A stretch of 64,000 bases of DNA from Gymnopilus junonius (taxonomy: Eukaryota > Basidiomycota > Agaricomycetes > Agaricales > Galerinaceae): assembly GCA_015501075.1 (NCBI GenBank), contig JADNYJ010000005.1:496001-560000 (forward strand), read 5' to 3'. Below, in pieces: positions 13,076 through 23,530 of this stretch. The stretch's first letter is position 1; every line of letters starts with the position of its first letter. The notes under the pieces were generated by a model that was given only the letters and a program-made list of their open reading frames with translations, was not told the origin of the DNA and did no database searches. Both the position numbers and the translations under genes were made by a program.

Positions 13076-13880
13076 ATGTCAACCTCCAAATCCAACATTC
13101 CTGCTCCTGCTCTGAAGATTGCATGTGGCAGTTGCAGCAAGCCACTCATGAAACCCCTGCGCTGCACAGCCTGCAGTTATCGCTCTTATTGCATGAGTCA
13201 TCCTCTCCCCACCATCCCCTCTTTCACTAACCCATCCTCCTTGACTCCAGAACGACAGTGTCAGAAAAAGGACTGGGCAATCCATTGGCTGTACTGTGTC
13301 AATCCCGCCACCAAGGGAGACAAGTGGCACAACGTTGAGCCTATGATAGAAAATTCGCCAATGATCTCATCAAGCTCGCTATGGAATTTTTTTGTTTCTC
13401 TCGAACTTTCTCTCATGTGGAGGGAGCTGCTCATTTATCCTGGCTCCATTGCTTCCATCAGACATGCCTCTGCATCACTCTTGAACCCATAGTCAACCCT
13501 GCTCCTGGACAATGGAATCGACTGACTTTCAAGTCAGCAGAGCTAATTGACATCAACAAGCTTCCAGGTGATCATGCCACTGTTCGCCGATGCTTGAATG
13601 ACTGTTTCCTGCAGTATGTATCACTTATGCAGTCCTCGATCCCGCTGGACCTATGTGCATTTTTATGGCTACACACCCCTTCAAGTGGCCAACTTTCCAG
13701 CCTATGCTGCACGGCATACCCACACTCATCTGTCACCTCTTTCTTCATGAATATATCTTGGACACTATGGTGAGAGCAGAGGAAGATGCTCGCCTGACAC
13801 AGCGGCAGTCAGAGAAATGGGAGGAAAGGGTGAGAAGGGTCTATCATTCAGAATTGGAGGTAGTTGACAAATATCAGTAG
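13076..13880 (+). pseudogene. MYND zinc-finger protein, frameshifted
   Basis: The start at 13076 (MSTSKSNIPAPALKIACGSC) is chosen because the MYND cysteines follow at once. Visible ligands are CGSC, CTAC, YC and, about 22 residues later, CQKKDWAIHWLYC, in the order of a MYND finger (a protein-protein interaction module). A small intron may lie between YC and CQ, since family members keep these closer. After DKWHNVEPM (about 13345) the homologous text moves to another frame (KFANDLIKLAMEFF), consistent with a one-base deletion. The frame continues through 13381-13615 and, after a probable mini-intron near 13610, to AVLDPAGPMCIFMATHPFK and a charged C-terminus ending at TAG 13878-13880. The C-terminal half is the type usually found after the finger in agaricomycete MYND proteins. 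A sequencing error could also explain the shift. Confidence 0.6.
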
Positions 13881-14227
13881 TAGCAGGGAACCTTTCTATG
13901 TCACTTGTACTTTCTTGACTTGCAATACATATTCCATTGATGCTCTGGATTGATATTTGAATTGTTGCAATGTGTTTTGAGAAACACTGAAAAACTGATG
14001 TTGAAAATAGATCATCTTAGTTGCTTTGATGTTATGTAATCATCTATGTTCTTGCATTCTGCCACATCCCACCTATGATAGCTCATTGACCTTGGCCTTC
14101 ATGAGGCTTTCTGAGACCTGGTTCTCCAGGTATGACATGTCCACTCAGCACATGTAGCAGGCTGTTTGTTAATCAGTATGTTTTCTAGTATCAAACTTTC
14201 AAAAAATTGTATCGAAGTTGATGAGAT
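13881..14227. other. Intergenic, nothing recognised
   Basis: AT-rich sequence after the MYND gene stop; no exon-like text or repeat seen. Confidence 0.4.
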
Positions 14228-15790
14228 ATGCCAAAAGCAGGCATACAGTGCACGGTCTTGTACGGTCCTTGCCAGGCCTCCAGTTGCAGTCCTGTGGGTA
14301 TGAGAAACTGAATCCCCTTGTCGACATCAGTCTTGCCTGCACTACCTGTTATCTCCAGCATTATTTCTGTTGTAGGGCTCTCACCCTTCCCACCAGAATG
14401 GATCTCTGACCACAGCTGCCCCTGGGGCCTGCAGCTCTTGCTGCCCATCTCCTCTACCTGTGATGGTTTCAGATACTGTTGGAGCTTACTTCTAGATAAC
14501 TAGGTACTCTTTCTACAACATCAATTCATTTTAAATCTGATTAACTGCACCAGATGTGACGTTATTCCCACCCAAGATGCATCATTGATGACAGTATCCC
14601 GTGCAGCTCTTGCAGGCCCTCTTCTCTGCCTGCAATGTCCCCAGGACATATCGGGGATCATTCCTAGGCAGGTAGATACCTTGTCGATCATGTCAATGTG
14701 TCTTGGATCTGATCAACCTCTTCAGATGTGGCAAAAAACAAACATATGATGTACTGTCGCCTGTACACCCCCACCAACATTTTTGAAGCTCTCACAACCA
14801 GGATTTGTGTATGTTCATTGCTCCCCACTACAGTGATTTTTGCTACTGCTCATTTTCATGTTGCAAAATTGGACGGATGCTTGCCCTCTCCACTGGGGAT
14901 GCATCTATGACCACAGCAGTCCCTGTAGCTCTTGCTACCCTTCTTCTTCATCTGCAGTGGGTCCACATCTTGTTGGAGATCGTTTCTAGACCAGTAGGTA
15001 CCCTATAGATTGCCATCATATGTATGTTTTAATTTTGACCAACTTCACCTGATGCAGCAAAAAACAAACATATGATGCACTGTTGCCTGTACCACCCCAG
15101 TGGCATTCTTGATGCCCTTACAACTGGTATCAGTGTGTGTTCATTGCTCCTCGCTGCTGTGATCTTCACTACTGTTTGTTTTCATGTAGCAAAAGTGGAC
15201 AAATACCCACCCTCTCCACTGGGGATGCATCTATGACCACAGCAGTCCCTGTCACTTTTGCTACCCTTCTTCTCTGCCTGCAACAGGTTTATGCCACATT
15301 GGGCATCATTTCTAGACAAGTAAGTACCTTGTTGATTGCATTGATATGTTCTAGATCTGATCAACTTCACCAGATGCAGCAAAAACAAACATATGGTATA
15401 CTGTCACCTGTACCCTCCCTCCTGCATTCCTGATGCTCTCACCACTGGCATTGGTGTATGTTCATTGTTCTCCCCTCGGTTTGTTATCATCAAAGTTCCT
15501 TTTCATGCCACAAGCTCAGACTGACCCCCTCTCTACGCCAAGGATGCATCTCTGGTCCCTGCTGCTCACGAACTATATTGCCTACCTGCTTTTCTCAAGC
15601 GATGCATCCCCTGGCTGTCAGAATATGTTTCCAGAAAGGTAAGCATTCCATTACTTGTGCTGTTTTCCTCTGAACATGAATCTTTTCAGCAGATGTGCTG
15701 AAAGCAAACATATGGTGCACTGCCATCTGCATGCTTCCAGTAGCTGTTATGATGATGTTTGCAATGCTATTGGTACATGCACATTCTTTT
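14228..15790 (+). repeat. ~320-bp tandem repeat, five to six diverged units
   Basis: The marker word CAAAAA(A)CAAACATATG recurs at about 14730, 15058 and 15381, with degraded versions at 14233 and 15697, giving a period of about 317-328 bp. Each unit also contains TGTTCATTGCTCC, then CTCTCCACTGGGGATGCATCTATGACCACAGCAG-like text, then CTTGCTACCCTTCTTC, then a GTAAGTACC-like word and CTTCACCAGATG. The first unit (14228-14550) and the second (14553-14722, lacking its first half) are most diverged. Because the units carry a donor-like GTAAGT and acceptor-like CAG in register with short open segments (DASMTTAVPV), they may be duplicated exon-intron units of a dead gene. No known protein is recognised. 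Confidence 0.75.
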
Positions 15791-16377
15791 CAGCCATGGT
15801 ACTTTTTGGTGTTTGCAAATTGGTGATAGGAGCTGGATATACGAGAGTCTATAGCTATGGTTTCATAGATATGAAAGCGACAACAAGTACTACTGTATCC
15901 TCTTTATGGAATCCCTAAACATGGATTGCCTTTCTGACTTTTCAAACCAATGTTTCTGCTGTGACATCTAAGCAATGCAGTTGAGATGATGAAGGACATG
16001 TAAGGTGTGTACATATAGAGAGGGGACTTCAGACAGTCAACTGCTGTGAATTGCACTTGAGTACCATTAAGCATAAAGTTGTTGTCTGACTTTTACTAAT
16101 CTGGTTCTAAACCCCTGGTCCAATTAATATTGTATGAAAGCTGGAAATTTCTCAGTTCACATACTGTGATCACCTGTCTGCTAAACAATGCTAGAATTGC
16201 ACAGGATTTTTTTCAATTTGTCACAATATCTTTTCATAAATTGAAATCATTTTCGCACGCTGATCCATTGGCTATCTTCATCCCATATCCTCATCCTGCA
16301 CCATACAGATGGCCTTTATCTATCCTCAGACAAGCCCTCCTAGATATGTTGTGTTTTTCAATTCAAATGGAAATATA
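15791..16377. other. No gene recognised
   Basis: AT-rich sequence; plus-strand open frames of about 90 codons here overlap the 3' side of the minus-strand gene at 16378 and have no protein-like features. Confidence 0.35.
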
Positions 16378-17061
16378 CTATTCAAGTTGGTACATGAATT
16401 CTTTTCCTCTGTAACGATCTCTGACTTCTGTAAAATCAACCATTGCATGACAGAATATCTCTTTGACCCATCTCAGTACCTCGCAAACCTCCTTCCTGAA
16501 GTCTTCAGCCCTCCTGTACTCTTGACTGGCTCCCTCAAGAGCATATATTTCATTCTGATACTTGTAAGCAAACTTCTGAAACCTGCCTAGCTTTTTAATG
16601 TGCTCATATATGTCATCTTTTTCTTTGCTCTCAATGTAGCCAATGCAGATGTTCTCGACATATTGCCTAGTGTTCAGTCTGATATGTCTCATGAAGAGGC
16701 AGTTGAGCCTCTCTATGGTGTCCATCCATGTCACAAGCAGGGATTTTGATGATTTGAAGCTTGAGGTCTGTGATTCTCTGTCTGCTGCACAGCCATCATC
16801 TGGCATCCTGACAGAAAGCCCTTCAGCACCATCAGAATCTCCGGGATACTTGCTAAGACATCTTACTTATTGTGGTTTGCACTTTTCCTATAATTCTTCC
16901 ATTGTTTTTTGTTGATCTTCTTCTGATTCCTGTGGCAATGCATGAATAGAATTATACAGCCATATCACATAGGTAATTTACTTCTCATAGTGTTGCTTGC
17001 TTTTAACTCTATTAGCTGCTGCTTTTTCTTCCGGACTGTGGTATAGATGAGGATGCCCCAT
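16378..17061 (-). CDS. Unassigned agaricomycete protein with basic N-terminus and helical C-terminus
   Basis: The start at 17061 gives MGHPHLYHSPEEKAAANRVK, a basic, Arg/Lys/Asn-rich N-terminus (M-G-x-P-x-L-Y-x-x-x-E-E-K-x-x-A-N-R) that I recognise from an expanded, uncharacterised agaricomycete family. One or two introns follow (an exon with NKKQWKNYRKS near 16900; intron with GTGCAAACC...TTAGCAAG near 16850). The last exon (to 16378) encodes DTIERLNCLF, IYEHIKKLGRFQKFAYKYQ and VCEVLRWVKEIFCHAMVDF, which look like amphipathic helices. The basic N-terminus resembles a bZIP-type basic region, but this is only an impression. No stop interrupts the final exon. Function unknown. Confidence 0.5.
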
Positions 17062-17279
17062 TTTCTTGAAGTCAAGATTGCAAATAAGGAAAAGGAGCAA
17101 CAACATGTGGTGGGACTGTAATGAGGATCCCGAAGAAGCATGATGTCGAGCAACTCCACTCGACTGCTTCAAACCTTAAATAATCCATATCATCCTTCCC
17201 TTTCCCCCTGACTCAGCTTTTGACCTGCACCACCTACCACAAGCTACCTGCGCTGGCATCCCTCCCCCCTCCCCGCAAC

Positions 17280-17647
17280 ATGAACAACTGCCCATCCTGC
17301 ACTGCCATCGTAAGTCCTCTTCAAACATTAGATAGGATGCAGCTGATGTATATATCTTTTTCATGGTGCCCCCGCAGGTCAGGATGTCTATGGAAAATAT
17401 GGAGCTTTTCCAACAGAAGTCCTTCATCAAGGACCTCGCACTTTATTATAGATGCATCAAGGGTGCCTGCAAGGCTAATTCCTTCTTGGCAAAACTATTT
17501 GCATCTGGTTTATCCATTGGCCCCTCCGAGCCCAGGGTCGTGCCATGGACAAGGAATTTCACTGAGCACAGACTAAGCAGACAAAGGAGGTATGGTGCTC
17601 AATCTGGTTGTGATATCAAGATGCTAATGCAGCCCTCAGTGGATTAA
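17280..17647 (+). CDS. Small two-exon unknown protein
   Basis: The exon at 17280-17311 (MNNCPSCTAI, one CxxC) joins by a canonical GTAAGT...CGCAG intron (about 17312-17377) to an exon running in the same phase from VRMSMENMELFQQKSF to MQPSVD and stop at 17647, about 100 codons in total. The join keeps the frame, which supports a real gene, but no domain is recognised. It lies head to head with the gene at 16378-17061, with about 220 bp between the starts. Confidence 0.35.
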
Positions 17648-18069
17648 AATGTGCCTTCGGGAGGCTATGTGCTCCTTGCCTGAAGGCCCTGCCAAGTACT
17701 CCTGGCAAACTTTTCTAAGGATCAGCAATGCATGATATGCCTTTGGGATGGTGTGTTCGGACATATTCCTCCTGTTGTGATAACTGATCTACATTCCCTA
17801 GAATCAGCCTATTGCAAATGATCCTTGGGAGATAGGAAGGGTTCACAAGAAGCCCAGACTGTGATCTCTCTATGTTAAGAGGGTATCCGGTGCCTTGGCT
17901 CGTGGAGATGCGACCCACTAGATTATCTATGGCTTTCATTTTTTTTATGTATTTGAATACTCATTTTCTCTCTGTGAATATAATTGTCTTGACATCTTGC
18001 CAGCTCCTCTCAGAATAGTATTCATCTCACAAAGATTTGACATGACAATGTAAATATAAATTTAGAGCA
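17648..18069. other. No clear gene; possible minus-strand exon at 17715-17939
   Basis: A 74-codon minus-strand frame (KAIDNLVGRISTSQGTGYPL) looks protein-like but cannot be linked to a neighbour. Otherwise nothing is recognised. Confidence 0.3.
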
Positions 18070-18821
18070 TCAGTCATTGCCCCCACCTTCACTCTCGCCT
18101 CCTTCTCCTTCCTCGTCACCATCGCTACCATCTCCACTGCCTTCCCCATCCTTGTCATCTCCACTGCCTTTGCCATCTTCATCATCTCCACTGCTTTCAC
18201 CATCTTTGCTATCTCCATTGCTTTCACCATCTTTGCTATCTCCACTACATTCACCATCTTTGTCTTGTGTCTGCTGGCCACGACCACCATTCGCACCCAC
18301 ACTATAATCATGGAAAGGATTTCCGCAAATGAGCAGATTGGTGTCACTGTGTGTATGAGTCTAAATCGAGCAAGTGAGCAATCTCTCCATACAAGACAGC
18401 CAAATATTGCAAACCATGTAGAGTTGTAAATTGTCCATTGTGAGGCCCTGGCGCCAATGGACTTTAGGATTGGCATTCACAGTACCCAGTGCAGCAGCCT
18501 GAACCTTCTTCTTCAACTAAGAACACAATCAGTAAGCCACTAAGCATACATTCTAAATTCTTAAATACTCACATCAACCATTGATTCCTTTGAAGTATCT
18601 TTCAGCCAGTTCCAAGGATGGTGATACATGTCCTCCACAAGGTCAAAATATGGCTGAAGTTCACCCCTCGACTTCGCCTGGTGGTAGAATAGGGCAGCAC
18701 ATTGGGCATATCTCCAATGAGCCAGCACAAAGTCAGAGGAGGCTGTAGCAGATGACAACATCTGTGTGCTAGACAAGGTGGACAACTGGTTAGTTAGGCG
18801 TGTGAGCTGGGGCTTTGACAT
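18070..18821 (-). CDS. Unknown protein with acidic Gly/Ser/Asp repeat tail
   Basis: The start at 18821 (MSKPQLTRLTNQLS) is followed by an exon to about 18578, a canonical intron (GTGAGT...TTCTTAG, about 18510-18577), and an exon with LKKKVQAAALGTVNANPKVHW to CMERLL. The text then stops at TAG and resumes in another frame (NPFHDYSVGANGGRGQQ) that leads into a run of KDGE(S/C)(S/N)GD units and ends GGGND at 18070. The tail is coded by an imperfect 30-bp repeat. The frame change means either an unrecognised intron or an indel. It sits just downstream of the KDZ element on the same strand and may be a passenger gene of it, but that is inference. Confidence 0.4.
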
Positions 18822-18946
18822 CCTGTACAGTATTTGAATTCTTATGCACATGCTACAGAGGATCCGCAATGCCTTCCAAAAATGGGTCTCAGTGATGATG
18901 CATTATTTAATCTATTAAACAGGGGACAAGGGTGAAAAAGAGACAT

Positions 18947-19649
18947 CAGGCAGATGGAATTGTATGAATCAAATTTGCTAGAACCCTCTGCCAGGTGAGC
19001 ATGATATCCTGTGTTATGTCACTCCCAATTGTTTCATATCCCCTCAGGATGGCAGCAGTCCAAGCCAGAACCCACAGCCTGCAGTCATAATTGTTTGATT
19101 GCAATGGGCGAACCTGAAAATAATTTAACATCTATTTTTTTTTATCAAGTGATACACACCACCATGGGTCTGGCACGCCAGCCAGTCATGGAGGCAGCAA
19201 CTGGATAGCCCAAATGTTTGGCAAGCTCGAGTATTCTGGTGATGAATATTGAGATATTCTGCGAGAAGAGTCATCAGAATTGTGCAGGTAAGCTGAGCTG
19301 GAAATCTCACCTTAAGATCTCGGATCCATGGATTCTTCCCTGCCAGACTATCAAACAGATGGACTTCCTTACAAGAAACATATATTACAGCTAAGACCCA
19401 GTGGGACAATGAGCACCTGTGGATCGGAAGTATCCAGACATCCTTATGCCAATGTTCTGTACAGCAAATATTGCGCCATAGATCGGCATCTGGAGCATTG
19501 TAGCAAATGCGATTCAGATCATATGTCGAAAATAATGCACACTGACCTGTATAGAGTCCCTGCTGAGGATCCTTTGCAAATTCTGAGCTGAGAAGCGCAG
19601 TCAATCCATTCAAGCAAATATCGTTGAGCAAAGCGCCATGTGAGTCCAT
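18947..19649 (-). pseudogene. Ulp1/C48-type SUMO-protease domain of the KDZ element
   Basis: Within the KDZ pseudogene, this stretch encodes the C48 cysteine protease fold. The catalytic His is in CSLSHWVLAVIYV, the Asp in HLFDSLAGKNPW, and the Gln and Cys in PLQSNNYDCRLWVLAWT. The usual DCG is DCR here. The frame breaks near 19310 and again before 19131. Such domains are fused to many KDZ/Dileera-type transposases and are presumed to cut SUMO conjugates during transposition; that role is inferred, not shown. The frame ends at 18947 after LANLIHTIPSA. Confidence 0.8.
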
Positions 19650-22600
19650 GATTTACAGTTCCTTCCAGTCAAACTCATAGGCCCTGAAGCACCATTTCTG
19701 GTGTAATAGACCGCAGAAGGGCAGGGATGCGTGGCTTGTAATGAATCACTTCAAACCTTTGTCCTCTTTGAGAGGCTGAAAGTGTGATTAAAATAGATCA
19801 AGTGGAATAATGACATGCACTTACCAATGCAGCCCACTGCAACATTATAGCATCTTCTATATAATCCATACAAGATGTGTCATTGATGTCCTCCTTATCC
19901 TCTTCGAGGATCTCACTGACCATCATGCCGCTGACTTCATCTTCATTGGATGGTTCCTCATGCAAAGACAGGTCCAGCACCATGTCTGGATCTTCATCCA
20001 GATTGTTGACACAGGGAGGATTGTCAGGGCATGCTGATGCATGTCCCAAATTGCTTGCTAAGTAAATCCATTTGTAATTGATTGGTTCTGGATACCCCAA
20101 CAAACGGCATGCCAATTGTGAAGCATCAGCAATGTGTGCATCAAACCGAATTGTCGAAGCTAAAGGACTAGACCATCTCCCCTTCAGATGGAGTAGATGG
20201 TCACGATATTGTCGAAGCTGGATGCTAAATAGCTTGCATGAATTGCAGATGTCAATATGTACATCTCACAAAGTCCTCATAGACAGGAGTACTCACAATT
20301 CGGCATGCACATAGCAAGCTCCACAGCTTGTAGCTCCTGGCCAAACCAGGAGCATAGGTTGTCTGCTTCATGACCAAGCCGACATAGTTCTTCTGTGCAG
20401 CAATCCAGCTTGAGAACAGCATGGATACCTGCTCGAATGTCTGGATCATCAAGCCAGGGTTGGGGGGTCATGTCAGATGACAAAACCCAAATGTCTTCCA
20501 TGAGACCTGGGTTGTCTTGCAAATCCGCCAATTTGGTTGGGAGGGGGATAGGTAGGGGTACATTCCAGGATGGATCATGAGCATTGGTGAGCTTGGCGCA
20601 ATATGCATTGAACTTTTTAATAGCAGTTGTGAGGGCAGGGGCTCATCTGGTGATTGCTTTATGAGTCTGTTAATGAAGCTTGGTGCCTGATTATCATTCA
20701 ATATGTAGATCGATGGAGGTTTTTTTGTGTACATACCTAGCACCTGATTCCATCTGCCTACAGCTTGATCCAAGTGGTCCCATTCAAAGAAGGAGCTGAT
20801 AGCTCACTTTCGGATGTTGATTTTGAGATCTCATGCCATAAGGAGTGTGCATATAAACTCCAAATTTGCTCCCCTGAGGTTTGGGTAGGTATTGTGGATA
20901 TTCAAGGATGCATAGAGAGCCTTGACTTTAGTTGTGTATAGGGAATGCACCTCCTCCAAGGCAGTGAGGATCTTCTTCGACTCATCTGGGGCAGATGATG
21001 CAGCTAACATGGTCTTTGCAGTGTTCTTGGCCTTCTCGACTGCTTCTAGGTCTGTTTGCAGGCTCAGGATCGCCTCGAGCTCTTTCTTCATACATGATGG
21101 TGCATCTATGAACAGATCAATAATGACATGATAATGCAGTGTGTGATTAGACTTATGTGCTCTAACAGATATCTGGGCTGATTTTTGTAGCTCCCACTGA
21201 GCATGAAGCTCTGCTTCCATCATCCCAGACTTCTCAATGATTGCCTTTGCCTTTCTGCTCTGTTCTTGCATGCCACATCGCTGCTGCCTTTGAAGCCAAT
21301 CACCGAGATCATCCTTTAGCTCCAATGCTATGGCCGAGAGCTGATGGTCTGTGAGCCATAGTTGGTGAGCATGCTGGTGGTATGTTTTTAGAATTAGTCA
21401 GGATGTATTGAATAAACTTCCTACAGATGACATCCTGACAATGGATATGAGCTTCCGCAAATGAGCCCACATCCTTTCAATGCCTTCCCCATCTGTAAGT
21501 CCAAGGCCATGGCAAAGACGGGGATTGTACATCAACTGGCATGCCCACTGATGGCCATAAGCATGCATGGCTGTCGTTACAAATAAGATCCATGGTAGGA
21601 TGTGAGGTGGCAGGATGTCGAACTAAGTGATGCGATTTAACATTGCAATGCCCTATGGAAAGAATCACTCACCATTTGCACACTGCGATCAAGAATGCAA
21701 CTGATGTCATACAGAACTGTCATCATGGCATGCAAAGGTACCATTGAGAAAAACCACAGAATGAGAGCAACAGCATGTTTTTGTTGTTCCCCGGGGGTAT
21801 CAATGTTGGCAAAAAGAATGGGAATATCATGGCAGCAGACAAGGGACATCCATCCCATGTCATCATATCACCTGTCATTGCTCAAAGACTTTTTCTTCTC
21901 TCCATTGGTGGCTTCGTATGATTTTTCACACTCATCAATGGCTAAATCAGGAACTTTTGGACTGCGAGATTTGGGTCCCAACTTCCTTGCAGACAAGATT
22001 GCTGCTCCAACTTCATCGACGAAGGCTTTTGGGATTATATGCTTTGGATCATGAAACGCGATGCTTTCGCTGCCTGAGACAAGATGGTGATGATGAAAGT
22101 TTCCATCCGTCACAACTTGAAAATCACCACCACTGTAGATGCATCTGTTCAGTAGGTAAAGGATAGATGAGGGAGATAAATGTACTCTTGAAGTGACTGT
22201 CTGAATCTTTGTCCTCCAAAGCATGCTGGACAGAGCTGGCAGAGCATCTGAGAGCACTCGTTTAGCTGGATAGCTCCTTTAGGACTGTTTTGAGGGTCAG
22301 GTTGCATGGGTGGACATGCTGCTGGACACGAAGTTTTGGCAGGCAATGAGAGATGTGTTGTAGGTTGGAGTGGATAAGCCACTGCAGGAGGTGGAGCTGG
22401 TTGCAATTGGGGAGAGTGATGCAGGGACCAGACTGTGGGATTTGATAGTGAGGGTTGAGGAGACTATGGGCAGAAAGGATTTGCAAATTGGTCAGATGGG
22501 GCTGGGGGTAGATGGGAGCATTAGTCTGGGATTGTATAAACTGGTCCACATTTGCCAATATGTTATCCACCCTTTTTTCCACAAGTACTCGAAGGCTGTC

Positions 22601-23530
22601 AAGCCACTGAGCAGCATACCCCAATCCCTGATGGAAGGGTTCCTTAAATCTCATGCCCTATATACATCTCATGAGCAAAATGGTGTAGATGTCGCTAGAG
22701 CTGACAGCACCTTTGGATCAACAAGAAAATAACCCCTTTTATTGTAGAAACTATTCAGAGCATTGGCTAATGTGTTGATAGCATCACAGGAGTGCTCAAA
22801 CAGAACCCCATAGAAGTCGAGGAAGTCTATAGACACTGCCATGTGAATTTGGTTGGGAGCAGTTGGAAATAGACCATGTCATACAAGCATCTGGGCTAGG
22901 GTTTGGCAAGAACAATATGATAGCTCAACATTCAAGAAATCTGTGATAAGATAGTCAGGGTATGAGCAAAATAGGATGGCCCAAGCATGCATGATCAAAG
23001 CCAAGGCAAAGTATACTGCTTTGCTTCATGGCGCAGGGTGTATCCTTACAATCGCAGACTCCTTTCATGGATCTAGGCAAAGGCTGGAGTGGTTTTCCCA
23101 TCATGTCGGACATGTATCGTAAGAGAGGCTCCAGTAACGTAGGTAGCAGAGCCTGCCATTTCATGTAGAGTGCAGCAGCTGCTTGGTTAGGGGTGGTATG
23201 CCTGGTCTTCCCCAGCTTGATTCCTGTTGAGTTGCCCATCAGCAGTGAATCTACCATTGAGGCATCCATGGGGAGCATACTGTCCCCATCATTCTGTACA
23301 TCCTCCCATTCATCATCTATGCCCACCAGGGAGGAGGTCAATTCCTCAGGTGTAGAGCCCTCATGGGTGTCATTGGGAGGTTCGCACACTGGATTGGCAG
23401 TCTTGGAGCATCCGGCAAGGAGACTCTGGAAATCCCTCTCAAGGCAATGCCTTTTGTTTGCCTGATCCAAGGATATGACCACTTTTTTCTGGGTTTTCCA
23501 TTTTGGTGCATGTTTTTCAGGGCTGACAAG
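18947..23530 (-). pseudogene. KDZ transposase with CxC1 cluster and C-terminal Ulp1 protease, decayed
   Basis: KDZ elements (Kyakuja-Dileera-Zisupton) are DNA transposons greatly expanded in Agaricomycetes. From 23530 leftward the signature blocks appear in order. First is the CxC1-like cysteine cluster (KGVCDCKDTPCAMKQSSILCLGF, near 23050). Then come MAVSIDFLDFY..LFEHSCDAIN (22.8 kb), LCQLCPACFGG (22.2 kb), IDECEKSYEATNGEKKK (21.9 kb), IPILFANIDTPGEQQKHAVAL and VLYDISCILDRS (21.7-21.8 kb), and AMHAYGHQWACQ..DGEGIERMW (21.45-21.6 kb) with the expected acidic residues. A long coiled-coil linker follows (20.8-21.3 kb). An Ulp1-type cysteine protease ends it. Several frameshifts and stops (for example near 22660, 22180, 21610 and 20820) make it inactive. 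Its terminal repeats were not found. Confidence 0.85.

Noticed and set aside
18077..18307. Plus-strand Pro/Ser-rich open frame
   Set aside because: It is the complement of the acidic repeat tail of the minus-strand gene and has no support of its own.
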